Shown here piece after piece: positions 8,862-17,615 of a DNA stretch of 39,406 bases. Below the pieces are notes generated by a model. That model was not told where the DNA came from. It saw only the letters and a program-made list of their open reading frames with translations, and made no database searches. Position numbers and translations under genes: made by a program. This stretch comes from UBA1425 sp045537495 (lineage in GTDB: Bacteria; Bacillota; Clostridia; Oscillospirales; Acutalibacteraceae), in contig JAZSPN010000113.1 of the NCBI GenBank assembly GCA_045537495.1, positions 1 to 39,406 on the forward strand. The letters run 5' to 3'. Each line of letters opens with the position of its first letter. The stretch's first letter is position 1.

Positions 8862-11051
8862 ATGAAGATGTCAAAGAAAATTCTTGCGGCGGCACTTGTA
8901 GTTGTTATGATGTTTTCATCGTTTGCGGTACCCGTATCGGCGGTGTCGGATGAATTCATGAACAAAACGTACATGGTACTTGAAAAGGCGCTTTACTCAC
9001 TTGTCAGAATAATCGACTTTATGCTTCCGAGTGCCGACTGGTACGGAAGATGGGCAGACAAGGACGATTATGTTCCCGAGTTCTTTTTTGAGGGCGACGG
9101 TGAGGATGCACCGGAAGATGCGGCTTGGTCGGTGGGCTACGGAGCGAATTCACTCATTGACGGACTCGACATCATGAACGGCGAGTACTTCCTTGCAGGT
9201 ACCTTGGAGCCCTTCAAGGGCAGAGTCCCCGTCAAAGTTATCAATGACCAGAGAGTCAGAGCCTTCGCAATTAATGACGGCGGCGGAACGGTGGTTTATG
9301 CCGTAATTGACGGCTTCGGTATCAGCAGAGGCGATGTTCAGAAAATCAGAGAGATGTTCTCTAAGCTCAGTGAGGCGGAGGGTGTTGTCAGTGTAAACGT
9401 ATCTGCACTTCACCAGCACAGCTGTATCGACACTCTCGGAATGAATGTTCCGCTTATTCCCGCACTTATAAGGAATACGGCGGTCAACCTTCTCGGACTT
9501 GACGAATCGTATCTTATCAAAAAGAATCAGGAATTCATGGCAAACCTTTATGCAAAGGTAACAGATGCCATGAAGCAGGCTGTCAGAACGATGGAAACGG
9601 GTACTCTCAGCTACGGCAACGTAAATATCAAGGAATACATTTACGACGGCAGAACACCCGATGTGTTTGATGAATACGTTCACAGACTGAAATTCGTTCC
9701 CGACAACGAAGAAAGCAAGGAAACTTGGATCGTTTCCGCGGCCATGCACTGTACGGGACTCGGAGCAGGCCCTGACGTGCTTACTGCCGACTATCCCTAT
9801 TATATCGAGCAGGAGCTCAAGGACGATGCCAATGTAGTATTTGTTCTCGGAGCACAGCTTGCGATTAAGACGGAGCACGACGATATCCACAAGGAGCTTG
9901 AAGCTGATCCCACGCTGGCGGATGAGCCATACATTCTTTACGGCAAGAGAATCGGAGAAAAGATCCGTACGATAGATAACGACAAGGAGCTCATTCCCGA
10001 GCTTAATGTGGCACACAAGGAGATCTTCCTTGATGCAGATAACCCGATATTAACCCTTGCCGCAAGACAGGGAATCCTTGAAAGTGTTATTGTAAAGCTT
10101 CCCTTCCACCGTTACCAGATAGTAACCGAAATCGGCTACTTGGAATTCGGCGGTGAAGTCGGCGTAATCCTGGCACCCGGTGAGCTTGCCCCCGAAATCG
10201 TACTCGGCGGTGCAGAAACGGAAAAAGAGAGCTGGACGTCCACATCATGGGACTATGCGCCTTTAAAGGATATGGCAGATGTAGAAACGCTGTTCACATT
10301 CGGACTTTGTAACGATCAGGCAGGCTATATCCTTCCCGATAACGAGTACAGAACACTCTTTACGGAGAACGAGGAGGTCAATGTTGCAAGCCGTACGGCG
10401 GGCTCAAAGCTTGCGGAAGGCTACACCGACCTCTTTGTTGAATCGCTCAGATGGAAGGATGCGGCAGAAAAAGAAGCTCCCGAAGAAACCTACTATGAAA
10501 AGTATGTCGAAGACATTGTAGCATCGGGAAATTTCTTGTGCAGCACGGAAATGGCTTCCGGCGGATCGATACTCGGTGTAAGAATCAGAGTCAATGAAAA
10601 CTTTGTCACGTTTTCGGGAAGAATCGGAGCGAACGGCTTGAAGCTTGACTTCATTGCACATGAAGAAGACGGGGAAACAATCTTCGTCATGCCGATTCTT
10701 TTTAGGTATGCAAAGTTTGATGATTTTTCTCTTCGCGGTATGCTTGAAGAACAGAGTAACGGCCTAATTTCAATTAACGATTTTGAATATCTCGGACTGA
10801 TAAACGGCAAGGATTATGTCTGTGAGGTTTATGAGCACATCGAAACAGGCGAGCTTATGAAAATCTACTTCAATTCCAAAGGTGTCTTCAAGATCGTGAA
10901 CGGCAGCGGTGACGACGCACTCACAATGAACTGCACGATTAAGGCGGAAGAGGTTATGGCTGATTCCGGTTTCACGATGTCTGACGGCTATAAGGAAATC
11001 CCGATGGAAGACCTTCAGAAAATCCTCGACGAATACGGCATCAAATTCTGA
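8862..11051 (+). CDS. Secreted protein with neutral-ceramidase-like N-terminal domain
   Basis: 729 residues from the ATG at 8862, chosen because AAAAGGAG lies just upstream and the protein then starts with a clear signal peptide (MKMSKKILAAALVVVMMFSS, cleavage likely after VSA at 27). Residues about 90-350 follow the neutral/alkaline ceramidase N-domain plan: GYGA-like opening, a hydrophobic strand ending in VID, a zinc-type H184-x-H186 (SALHQHS) and the later AAMHCTGLG and ADYPYYIE segments that parallel the ceramidase fathP and gDypgya motifs. The C-terminal third is unassigned. Neutral ceramidases cleave the amide of ceramide; here similarity is distant, so substrate is uncertain. It is the last gene of the unit and is followed after 10 bases by a strong terminator. 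Confidence 0.65.
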   Translation: MKMSKKILAAALVVVMMFSSFAVPVSAVSDEFMNKTYMVLEKALYSLVRIIDFMLPSADWYGRWADKDDYVPEFFFEGDGEDAPEDAAWSVGYGANSLIDGLDIMNGEYFLAGTLEPFKGRVPVKVINDQRVRAFAINDGGGTVVYAVIDGFGISRGDVQKIREMFSKLSEAEGVVSVNVSALHQHSCIDTLGMNVPLIPALIRNTAVNLLGLDESYLIKKNQEFMANLYAKVTDAMKQAVRTMETGTLSYGNVNIKEYIYDGRTPDVFDEYVHRLKFVPDNEESKETWIVSAAMHCTGLGAGPDVLTADYPYYIEQELKDDANVVFVLGAQLAIKTEHDDIHKELEADPTLADEPYILYGKRIGEKIRTIDNDKELIPELNVAHKEIFLDADNPILTLAARQGILESVIVKLPFHRYQIVTEIGYLEFGGEVGVILAPGELAPEIVLGGAETEKESWTSTSWDYAPLKDMADVETLFTFGLCNDQAGYILPDNEYRTLFTENEEVNVASRTAGSKLAEGYTDLFVESLRWKDAAEKEAPEETYYEKYVEDIVASGNFLCSTEMASGGSILGVRIRVNENFVTFSGRIGANGLKLDFIAHEEDGETIFVMPILFRYAKFDDFSLRGMLEEQSNGLISINDFEYLGLINGKDYVCEVYEHIETGELMKIYFNSKGVFKIVNGSGDDALTMNCTIKAEEVMADSGFTMSDGYKEIPMEDLQKILDEYGIKF

Positions 11052-11061
11052 ATAAACGACA

Positions 11062-11095
11062 AAAAGCATGGTTGGCAATCGTCAACCATGCTTTT
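11062..11095 (+). terminator. Rho-independent terminator after the ceramidase-like gene
   Basis: 13-bp perfect stem (AAAAGCATGGTTG at 62-74 and its complement at 83-95 of this kilobase, i.e. 11062-11074/11083-11095), 8-base loop, with T4 inside the descending arm. It begins 10 bases after the stop codon. Confidence 0.85.
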
Positions 11096-11193
11096 AACTG
11101 TCAACTTCCTTATAAAGCAAAGTACACAGCTGCTTTCAATGAGTCACCTTGTGTTGCTGTGATTTTTGTTTAAAGTTAATATTATATGCACTT

Positions 11194-11245
11194 GCCCCTT
11201 TTTTCGCCGTCGTACCTTTGTACCGATTCGGGCGAAAAAAGGGGC
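11194..11245. repeat. Long inverted repeat with 15-bp perfect arms
   Basis: GCCCCTTTTTTCGCC at 11194-11208 is perfectly complementary to 11231-11245, enclosing 22 bases that themselves contain a GTAC-cttt-GTAC hairpin. Neither strand has a T run after the stem, so it is not an ordinary terminator. The whole gap between the terminator at 11095 and the MBL gene at 11343 holds no gene; a weak CCGAC/GTCGG stem near 11301-11336 followed on the - strand by a T-rich run might end the (-) operon. Confidence 0.75.
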
Positions 11246-11342
11246 ATCTGACTTCCTTTCTCGGCAGTCACAGCGTGTCAAAAAATAAATTCAACTGAAA
11301 CCGACAGATGGGTTAGAAACGGTCGGAATTACGGAGTAAACT

Positions 11343-12638
11343 TCACGGATTGATATCCTCTCTCTTCGGCAGACCGCTTCTTTTGAGGAAGGAACGGAAG
11401 AGCTCTTCTTTTCTTTCCTCGGTGTAATCGTAGCCCCACAGCGACTTGATTCTGTCGAAATTCTCGAATGTTTCGTCGGGCAGAAGCGAAGCGGTACCGA
11501 GAGTATAGGGGAGCGAAAGCTCAACGGTGCCGTTTGAAGAGATGTAACACTCTTTTGCAATGTCAACGGAAACACGGTTAGCTTCGATTTTTTCATATTC
11601 CTCATCATACTTAATCTGAGTAGTGGGAAAGAGAACAACATCGGCATTACACATACGGTAAAACTCTACGGAGGTACCGCAGTGACCGTGATGAGCCTGC
11701 TGGATAATATCGCAACCGAGAGTTTTTTCGGTGTATCTTCCCGTCATGATGTCGCTTTCGATTGCGCTGGCATCTCCGGGAAGAAAAATTCTTGAGCCGT
11801 CAACGGTGAAAAAGTAGACGGCGGAAGAGTTGTTGTAATCTTTCAAAGAGTCGGGATAAACGTCCTCGTGAGTGCAAAGAACGTCGATTTCGAAATTTCT
11901 GATGAAAATTTTCTGTCCAGTGTGAACCTTTACGATGGGCAGTGCGGATGAAAGTGCCGTTTTTTCGAAAAGGCGCATATATTTTTTGTTCCATTCGTTC
12001 CAGTGGTGACTGTCACGGTGATCGGTGGGAACGGTGTTGAAATAGAGCTTTTCAATGACGACATCCTTGTTGTATCCCGCTTCGAGAAAATCGACAAACT
12101 GACAGATGTGATCGTCATGAGCATGAGAGAAAAACCAGCCGGCAATAACTGTCTTTTCGCCGACGGGAGTGCGTTCGCGAAGGAAACGGTAAATACGTCG
12201 GTGATCGTTGAATTGCAGATAGTGACCGCTGTCGAGAATGACGAAGCTGTTGTCGGCGCACTGCAAAATGATGCACATTCCGCAGTCGATGAAGGTGTGA
12301 TCACTTTCAAACTGCCAGAGCTTAGAGGTCGTTCTTCTCTCGAATGAGGGTTTTTTCGTGAGATATTCCGAGGAAAAAGCATCGGCTATAACGCGAAGCT
12401 TCTTTTCGTTGGAGCAATAGTAGATGTGCAGAGAAAGAGTGCCGTTTCTGAACGATCTGTGAAAATTGTTTTCGATATTGTTCTCGGCGACGGGAGAAAA
12501 GCCGTTGTCGATTGAATCGGTGCAAGCGTCGATGAAGTCTTCGAATGAAGCATCATCGAAAAGACGCATCTTGACACCGTTGCCGCAGTCATACTCTTCG
12601 GTGAGCGGAATGAAGGAGGGGAAACACGATTCAATCAT
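11343..12638 (-). CDS. MBL-fold metallohydrolase with unassigned N-terminal domain
   Basis: 431 residues; ATG at 12638 chosen because AAAGGA sits 7 bases upstream, giving MIESCFPSFI. The metallo-beta-lactamase signature HxHxDH is seen at H172, H174, D176 and H177 (SHAHDDH), and later ligands are visible in FLPGDAS and QQAHHGHCG, the arrangement of ComEC/Rec2-like and related hydrolases. The first 105 residues match nothing I recognise. No signal peptide or membrane segment. It is the last gene of the GH89-like/membrane protein/MATE/MBL series, 16 bases after the MATE stop. MBL-fold enzymes hydrolyse many esters, phosphodiesters and amides; the substrate is unknown. Confidence 0.82.
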   Translation of the reverse strand: MIESCFPSFIPLTEEYDCGNGVKMRLFDDASFEDFIDACTDSIDNGFSPVAENNIENNFHRSFRNGTLSLHIYYCSNEKKLRVIADAFSSEYLTKKPSFERRTTSKLWQFESDHTFIDCGMCIILQCADNSFVILDSGHYLQFNDHRRIYRFLRERTPVGEKTVIAGWFFSHAHDDHICQFVDFLEAGYNKDVVIEKLYFNTVPTDHRDSHHWNEWNKKYMRLFEKTALSSALPIVKVHTGQKIFIRNFEIDVLCTHEDVYPDSLKDYNNSSAVYFFTVDGSRIFLPGDASAIESDIMTGRYTEKTLGCDIIQQAHHGHCGTSVEFYRMCNADVVLFPTTQIKYDEEYEKIEANRVSVDIAKECYISSNGTVELSLPYTLGTASLLPDETFENFDRIKSLWGYDYTEERKEELFRSFLKRSGLPKREDINP

Positions 12639-12654
12639 GAGATTATCCTTTCGG

Positions 12655-14025
12655 TTATTCAAAAGATTTAGCGGTACGAAGCTTTAAATAATCGGGTTTT
12701 GTTCTGAATTTGTGCATTACATAGAAATACATGGGGATAAGCAGTATGTCGGCGGCGAACCAGGCGACGGGATTCGCAAAGCAGACGGCGACGTAGCCGA
12801 AGCTCTTGACGAAGGCGAAGCCCATGATGGAACGTGCAAACATCTCGAAGACACCGGCGCCCATGGCGGGAATACTGAATCCCAGACCTTGCAGAGAGTT
12901 TCTGTAAATAAAGATGAGAACGAGAACGGGATAGAACACGGCGCAGGTGGAAAGAAACTGCTTGACGAGAGCGAGAACGGCGGTTTCTCCCGCTTCGATG
13001 AAGAGGAGCGAAATTTTGTCGCCGAGGAAGTATGCGATGAAGCCTGCCGCGACGGAATAAACGAGTGCCATGACAAGACCTTGATTGACGCCCTTTCTGA
13101 TTCTGTCAATTTTCCCCGCACCGAGATTTTGTCCGCAGTATGTGGCGAGGGTAAGACCTATGGTTTCACTGGGAAGAACCAGGATGAGCTGAGTCTTACC
13201 TGCAATCGTAACGGCGGCGATAACATCGGAGCCGAGCTCATTGACACACGACTGAAGAAGAACGGAGCCGATGGCGGTGATTGAAAACTGAAGCGACATG
13301 GGAAGTCCCGCATAGAAAAGCTTCCTGATACACTGAAAATCGACGGAGAGCTCATCACGTGCAATGTGGAGAATGTGAATGTTCCTCTTGATGTGGAGAA
13401 GAAGACAAAGCCCCGAAACACCCTGGGCAATTACGGTGGCAATCGCAACGCCCTTTACACCCATGCCGAAATTTATAACGAAGAGCAGGTCGAGGGCTAT
13501 GTTGATGATGCAGGAGAGCACCAGGAAATAGAGGGGAGTCTTGCTGTCGCCGATAGAGCGGATTATGGAAGCCAGCGAGTTGTAAAGCACGGTGGCGGGA
13601 AGACCGAGGAAGATGATGGAAATGTAGGTGTTTGCGTCACCGAGAATGTCTTCGGGCGTGTTGAGAAGGATGAGAAGCTTTTCGGAAAAAGCATAAACAA
13701 CGGCAGTGACAACAACGGTGATAACGGAGGCTGTATAAATGATGTTGGCAACATATTTTCTCATTCTCTTGTAATCACCGGCACCGAAGCTCTGAGCTAC
13801 GGGGATGGCGAAACCGGTACAAAGACCGATAATCGAGGTAACTACAAGGAAATTAAGAGAGCCGACACAGCCCACCGCCGAAAGCGCTTCTTTGCCGACG
13901 AAACGACCGACAATAACACTGTCAACGAGGTTGTAAAACTGCTGAAACATATTACCTGCCATGAGAGGCAGACAGAAACGGATTATTACCGAAAACGGTT
14001 TACCGACGGTTAAATCTCTGACCAA
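12655..14025 (-). CDS. MATE-family efflux transporter
   Basis: 456 residues from a TTG at 14025. This start is preferred because AGGTGA lies 5 bases upstream and the protein then begins M-V-R-D-L-T-V-G-K-P, a typical MATE N-terminus; a GTG at 14034 overlaps that ribosome binding site. About twelve hydrophobic segments are visible in two halves, with NMFQQFYNLVDSVIVGRFVG as the first helix region and a repeat of the family's CGQNLGAG in the second half. MATE proteins export cationic drugs or metabolites with Na+ or H+ antiport. It lies 18 bases after the membrane-anchored protein gene and 16 before the MBL-fold gene, so the transported compound may be linked to them. Confidence 0.93.
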   Translation of the reverse strand: MVRDLTVGKPFSVIIRFCLPLMAGNMFQQFYNLVDSVIVGRFVGKEALSAVGCVGSLNFLVVTSIIGLCTGFAIPVAQSFGAGDYKRMRKYVANIIYTASVITVVVTAVVYAFSEKLLILLNTPEDILGDANTYISIIFLGLPATVLYNSLASIIRSIGDSKTPLYFLVLSCIINIALDLLFVINFGMGVKGVAIATVIAQGVSGLCLLLHIKRNIHILHIARDELSVDFQCIRKLFYAGLPMSLQFSITAIGSVLLQSCVNELGSDVIAAVTIAGKTQLILVLPSETIGLTLATYCGQNLGAGKIDRIRKGVNQGLVMALVYSVAAGFIAYFLGDKISLLFIEAGETAVLALVKQFLSTCAVFYPVLVLIFIYRNSLQGLGFSIPAMGAGVFEMFARSIMGFAFVKSFGYVAVCFANPVAWFAADILLIPMYFYVMHKFRTKPDYLKLRTAKSFE

Positions 14026-14043
14026 GGGGATCACCTGCGAAAA

Positions 14044-15276
14044 TTATTTTTTGTTTTTGCGTTTTTTATCTTTTTTCTGATCGGGCTTTTCGGAAAGAGC
14101 CTTGCGCTGACGTCGTGTTTCGCCGATGCTAGTGAGAAGACCGAAGAAGAAGCAAAGAAGAACGAAGATAAGAATAATGTAAACGATGGGGCTTGTAACA
14201 TTCTTTTCATGCTCAAGTTTTTCTATGGGCTCCGTGGATTCGTCACCGATAATGTCGGCAGATTCGGTTGTTTCCTTTGTGACGGTAACCTTGCCGTTAT
14301 CGTAAATAATGCTGCTGCTCCATGCACTCGAAAATTCGAACAGACCGTTCGAAGGATCGCCCTCATAATAATAACGGAATCTGTATTTAAAGTAATTGTC
14401 CTCCGAGAGCCACTCATCGTCAACGGGAACGGTCGTTGTACCGCAGTCATAAGGCACGGGATTTTCGATAGTCGAAACATCGATCCATCTGCCGTTTTTA
14501 CCGACGAACACCTGCTCTTGAATTTTCATGTGGTCCTTGTTTATCGCATAGATGTTGAAAGCGACATCTTCGATGGTGCCGTCAAAGAACCAGTCAAACA
14601 TGAAGCTTGAAAGATTCTGTTCGTTGTCGTGATTGAGGCTTACGCTGTCAACGACGGAGGGGGCGCCGAAATCGTAGATTTCAACGTTGCGTGAGTTTTT
14701 GTTGTAGTAATCATCATTTACGCTGAAGCCCTCCGACCATTCGGAATAAACGGTTTTCTGCTCAGCGGAATCATCGGTATAGGAGAATATGTAACGGGCA
14801 CGTACGGAAAGCTCATGTTCGGGGTAGTAGAAAGCATCTCTGCCGTTTTCGAGCTTGATACCCTGAGAAAAACGATTCTTGTCGGAATCGAGAGTGACGT
14901 CGAAGATGTCGAATTTCTGAATAAGGTTTTCGTTCAGCTTATAAGTGATGGCATCCTTATGAGAAACATTGTCCCAGTCCTTCGAGTAGCTCCATGAACA
15001 CTCGTCGATACTCCAGTCGAACTGAATGTAGAAGTCGCCCTTTAAGGAGTAGAGCTTTTCACTGTTGACACTTTTGAAGTAGGAAAAATCCTGAGGAACG
15101 GCAACTTCGACGGAGAGATAGTCAAGGCTCTTGTCGGTTGACGTACTGAAAAGCAGATACTGAGGTACCGGCATTTTTTTCAGGAAATCGGGAGCCGTCT
15201 TTGCGGCGGCAGACAGAGAAAGAGCACAGATAACAACCGTGACAGACAAAAGAAGAGAAACGAGTTTTTTTAACAT
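14044..15276 (-). CDS. Uncharacterised type I membrane protein (signal peptide, large exterior domain, C-terminal anchor)
   Basis: 410 residues. ATG at 15276 is placed 6 bases after AGAGGTG. The N-terminal signal peptide (MLKKLVSLLLSVTVV, cleavage near SAAA at 25) is followed by an exterior region of about 335 residues rich in aromatic and acidic residues with beta-strand character (for example FMFDWFFDG, YFKYRFRYYYEG). A single membrane segment (about 362-385) and a short strongly basic, Lys-rich cytoplasmic tail close the protein. No catalytic motif is visible. It is encoded 14 bases after the GH89-like gene and 18 before a MATE transporter. I do not recognise the family; a surface sensor, binding protein or wall-associated partner are all possible. 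Confidence 0.8.
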   Translation of the reverse strand: MLKKLVSLLLSVTVVICALSLSAAAKTAPDFLKKMPVPQYLLFSTSTDKSLDYLSVEVAVPQDFSYFKSVNSEKLYSLKGDFYIQFDWSIDECSWSYSKDWDNVSHKDAITYKLNENLIQKFDIFDVTLDSDKNRFSQGIKLENGRDAFYYPEHELSVRARYIFSYTDDSAEQKTVYSEWSEGFSVNDDYYNKNSRNVEIYDFGAPSVVDSVSLNHDNEQNLSSFMFDWFFDGTIEDVAFNIYAINKDHMKIQEQVFVGKNGRWIDVSTIENPVPYDCGTTTVPVDDEWLSEDNYFKYRFRYYYEGDPSNGLFEFSSAWSSSIIYDNGKVTVTKETTESADIIGDESTEPIEKLEHEKNVTSPIVYIILIFVLLCFFFGLLTSIGETRRQRKALSEKPDQKKDKKRKNKK

Positions 15277-15290
15277 AATTAACACCTCTG

Positions 15291-17402
15291 TTACTGAATT
15301 ACATCACTTAAAACAGCGTTTTTATATTTTTTGAAAAGCTCCGTGACGACATCGAGAGTGTCTTCGTCGGAGAGCTTAGCGGGGGCACAGGTGGAGATCC
15401 ATTTGCGTTCCGTTTTGTCGAGGCTTTTGTAGAATTTGTTGCCTCTCGAAAAGTTTCTGCCGTTATACTGCTTACGGCAGACGGTGGACACGGTTTTGCG
15501 CTTAGGGAATTTTTCGGCAAGGAAGTTGAAGAATGCGTGCCAACGCTTTGCATAATAATCACCGACGAGTCCCGACCACTCCTTCCACATAAGGTCGTAG
15601 TGCTCAGGTGTGTTGAACGGACCGTACATCGTTATACTGCAAAGGAAAGCAATTTCAAAATTCTGTCTGTCATGCCTGTTGAGAGCGGTGTCGGCAACCG
15701 CGGTAAGCTTTTCGTGAAGACAGAATTCAGGTCTTGTCAGAAGTGCACGATCCAAATCGGACAGAAGACGCATGAAATTGTTGGTGGCAGTTTCGAAAAG
15801 TCTGCCGTCGCGGCTGTTGTAGCCGTTGATGACACCCGAATAAAGCACACGGGCATAATTCTGAAGCATCTGCCTGAAAATATTGAGAACATCGAAAACG
15901 TAGCCTTCGGTGTAGTCACCCTCGGAGGAAAGCAAAAGCTCCAATGCGCGGCAAAGATCACGGTTATCGTAGCGAAGCTCCAAGGTATCGTAAGGTGCCG
16001 TGTGTGAAAGAATTGTTGAGGGACGGGCAGCTATGATGGAGCCGGTAACAGGACCGTTATTTTTTTTGCCGTAGCAAGTATCGAGAAGCAGCAGTGAGGC
16101 TTCTTTGAGGCATTTTTCGTCGCTTCCCCAACGGCGGAGAGAATAGTCAACGATCCAGTCGCGAGCGTTAATCCGATCTGCTTCGGTGAGCATTCTCAGT
16201 GAGAGCGAATATACATGAGGATTATCGGTGACGGAATCCGAAAAAACTCCGCTGCCGACAGCGTTTTTGTATTTCTTTGAAGCGATGAGGAACTGATTTT
16301 CCGCTATCTCTTCAAGGGAGCCGTGAAGAGTTGTGTGCGCGTTTTCGTTGATGTGAGTGCCGACGATGAACGGATAGCCCGAAAATCCGTTTTGCTCTTT
16401 GTACAAAGAGCCGTTCTTGTCGATGATGAGAACCTTATCGGGGCTGAATGAACTTACGAAATCGGCGGTGTACTCACAGGCGTGAGTTACAAGAGTGCCG
16501 TCGCCGATGATTGAGCCGACGGCCTTTCCGAAATCGGAAAGAAGGTTATTGTCGCGGAATCTCGGAGAAACACCGAGGAACGGATCGGCGAGATAAAAAT
16601 CGGCGGTGCCGAAAAATTCCGTCTGCTTTTCGAGCATGAGCTTTCCGAGCGTTTTAAAAAGCGGATCGTTTGGGTCGAGTCGGTAAGTGTAGAGATAATC
16701 GGCATAGGGCATGTTGAACATGACGGAGGCCTTCGGAAAATATCCTTTGAAAAACTTGGAAACGTGACCTGAAAAAACGGGGAGAATGGGTTTAATGCCG
16801 AGCTCCTTCATTCTTTCAAGAATCTTTTTGCCGAGCTCAATACGGCTTTTGAGATAGTTGGTGTCCGTCAGCGGAAGAATTGTGTCGAGCTTGCCCGAAA
16901 GCTGAATGGGATAATAGGAGGGACCTGAGAGGAATTCCATGGAATCCTCACGGTTTATGCCGAGTTCAAGCAAGGAGTAGTAGGAAACGGCTTCCTGCCC
17001 TATGAGCATCGGCATCAGGTTGACACCGTTCATGGCGAGGAATTCGAGCTCCTTTTCCCAGCGCTCAAAATCATAAAAAGCGGCCTCGTTTGCATAAGCT
17101 TCGTAAGTCATGCAGACACGAAAGCGTTGAGGAATCTCGTATTTCGGAGTCTTTTTTACGGGAGAGATTTTTTCGATTTCGTAAGCTTCAAAGTTGCCGG
17201 ACTCTGAAAGCTCCGTGTTGCAGTATTCTCTGAGAAAACGGTTATAGGCGAGTGCCAGAGAATTATTGCTGTTACCGCGAAGAAGGATTTTGTCATCCTT
17301 CTGTTCTATTTCAAAATAGTCCGAGATACCGTATTTTTCGTTGATTTCGAGGATAAACAAGTCGGATACAGACGGAGTTATATGTTCAATCAGTTTTTTC
17401 AT
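15291..17402 (-). CDS. GH89 (alpha-N-acetylglucosaminidase)-like protein, catalytic residues substituted
   Basis: 703 residues, no signal peptide. It has the NAGLU plan: a small N-domain (1-90), then a catalytic-type domain with FYDFERWEKELEFLAMNGVN (109-128), IGQEAV (134-139), GPSYYPIQLSGKLD (160-173) and a PVFSGHV segment (208-214), all recognisable GH89 signatures, and a helical C-domain (about 410-703). However, aligning to human NAGLU, the acid/base Glu of DTFNE falls on G277 (DPFLG) and the nucleophile Glu of GMAPEG on D389 (GVFSDS). GH89 enzymes remove terminal alpha-GlcNAc; this one may be inactive, altered or binding-only. GGGAGAT precedes the ATG, and a TTTACA-17-TAGAAT promoter lies upstream. 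It leads a four-gene (-) operon. Confidence 0.82.
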   Translation of the reverse strand: MKKLIEHITPSVSDLFILEINEKYGISDYFEIEQKDDKILLRGNSNNSLALAYNRFLREYCNTELSESGNFEAYEIEKISPVKKTPKYEIPQRFRVCMTYEAYANEAAFYDFERWEKELEFLAMNGVNLMPMLIGQEAVSYYSLLELGINREDSMEFLSGPSYYPIQLSGKLDTILPLTDTNYLKSRIELGKKILERMKELGIKPILPVFSGHVSKFFKGYFPKASVMFNMPYADYLYTYRLDPNDPLFKTLGKLMLEKQTEFFGTADFYLADPFLGVSPRFRDNNLLSDFGKAVGSIIGDGTLVTHACEYTADFVSSFSPDKVLIIDKNGSLYKEQNGFSGYPFIVGTHINENAHTTLHGSLEEIAENQFLIASKKYKNAVGSGVFSDSVTDNPHVYSLSLRMLTEADRINARDWIVDYSLRRWGSDEKCLKEASLLLLDTCYGKKNNGPVTGSIIAARPSTILSHTAPYDTLELRYDNRDLCRALELLLSSEGDYTEGYVFDVLNIFRQMLQNYARVLYSGVINGYNSRDGRLFETATNNFMRLLSDLDRALLTRPEFCLHEKLTAVADTALNRHDRQNFEIAFLCSITMYGPFNTPEHYDLMWKEWSGLVGDYYAKRWHAFFNFLAEKFPKRKTVSTVCRKQYNGRNFSRGNKFYKSLDKTERKWISTCAPAKLSDEDTLDVVTELFKKYKNAVLSDVIQ

Positions 17403-17437
17403 GCGTAATCTCCCATGATAGATTTATATTTCCTTAT

Positions 17438-17466
17438 ATTCTAACATATTTCTTCAGTTTTGTAAA
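17438..17466 (-). promoter_or_regulatory. Candidate promoter for the GH89-like operon
   Basis: On the - strand TTTACA (17461-17466), 17-base spacer, TAGAAT (17438-17443) with an extended TG two bases upstream. It lies 36 bases before the ATG and is divergent from the spo0A promoter. Confidence 0.6.
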
Positions 17467-17553
17467 CACAAAGTAATGATATATTATAAATGTTTGGAAA
17501 TCGCATTTCTGACGCTGAAAATAAAAATATTTACAAAATTTTCCAATTATATA

Positions 17554-17582
17554 TTGACAATAATTCCCAGTTATGGTAATAT
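17554..17582 (+). promoter_or_regulatory. Consensus sigma-A promoter of spo0A
   Basis: TTGACA (17554-17559), 17-base spacer, TAATAT (17577-17582). A perfect -35 and near-perfect -10, 33 bases before the GTG start. I see no sigma-H-type promoter and no clear 0A box (TGTCGAA) in the 200-base gap. Confidence 0.7.
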
Positions 17583-17615
17583 TTCACTGTCAACCGTACA
17601 AAGGAGGAAAACAAA

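Noticed and set aside
9150..10016. 288-codon frame on the - strand
   Set aside because: Fully antisense to the ceramidase-like gene, without a ribosome site or recognisable domain; a shadow frame.
12712..14013. Two long + strand frames opposite the MATE gene
   Set aside because: Antisense shadows, acidic and low complexity, no ribosome site; the MATE frame has clear transmembrane segments.
14026..14034. GTG at 14034 as MATE start
   Set aside because: It lies within the AGGTGA ribosome site that fits the TTG at 14025.
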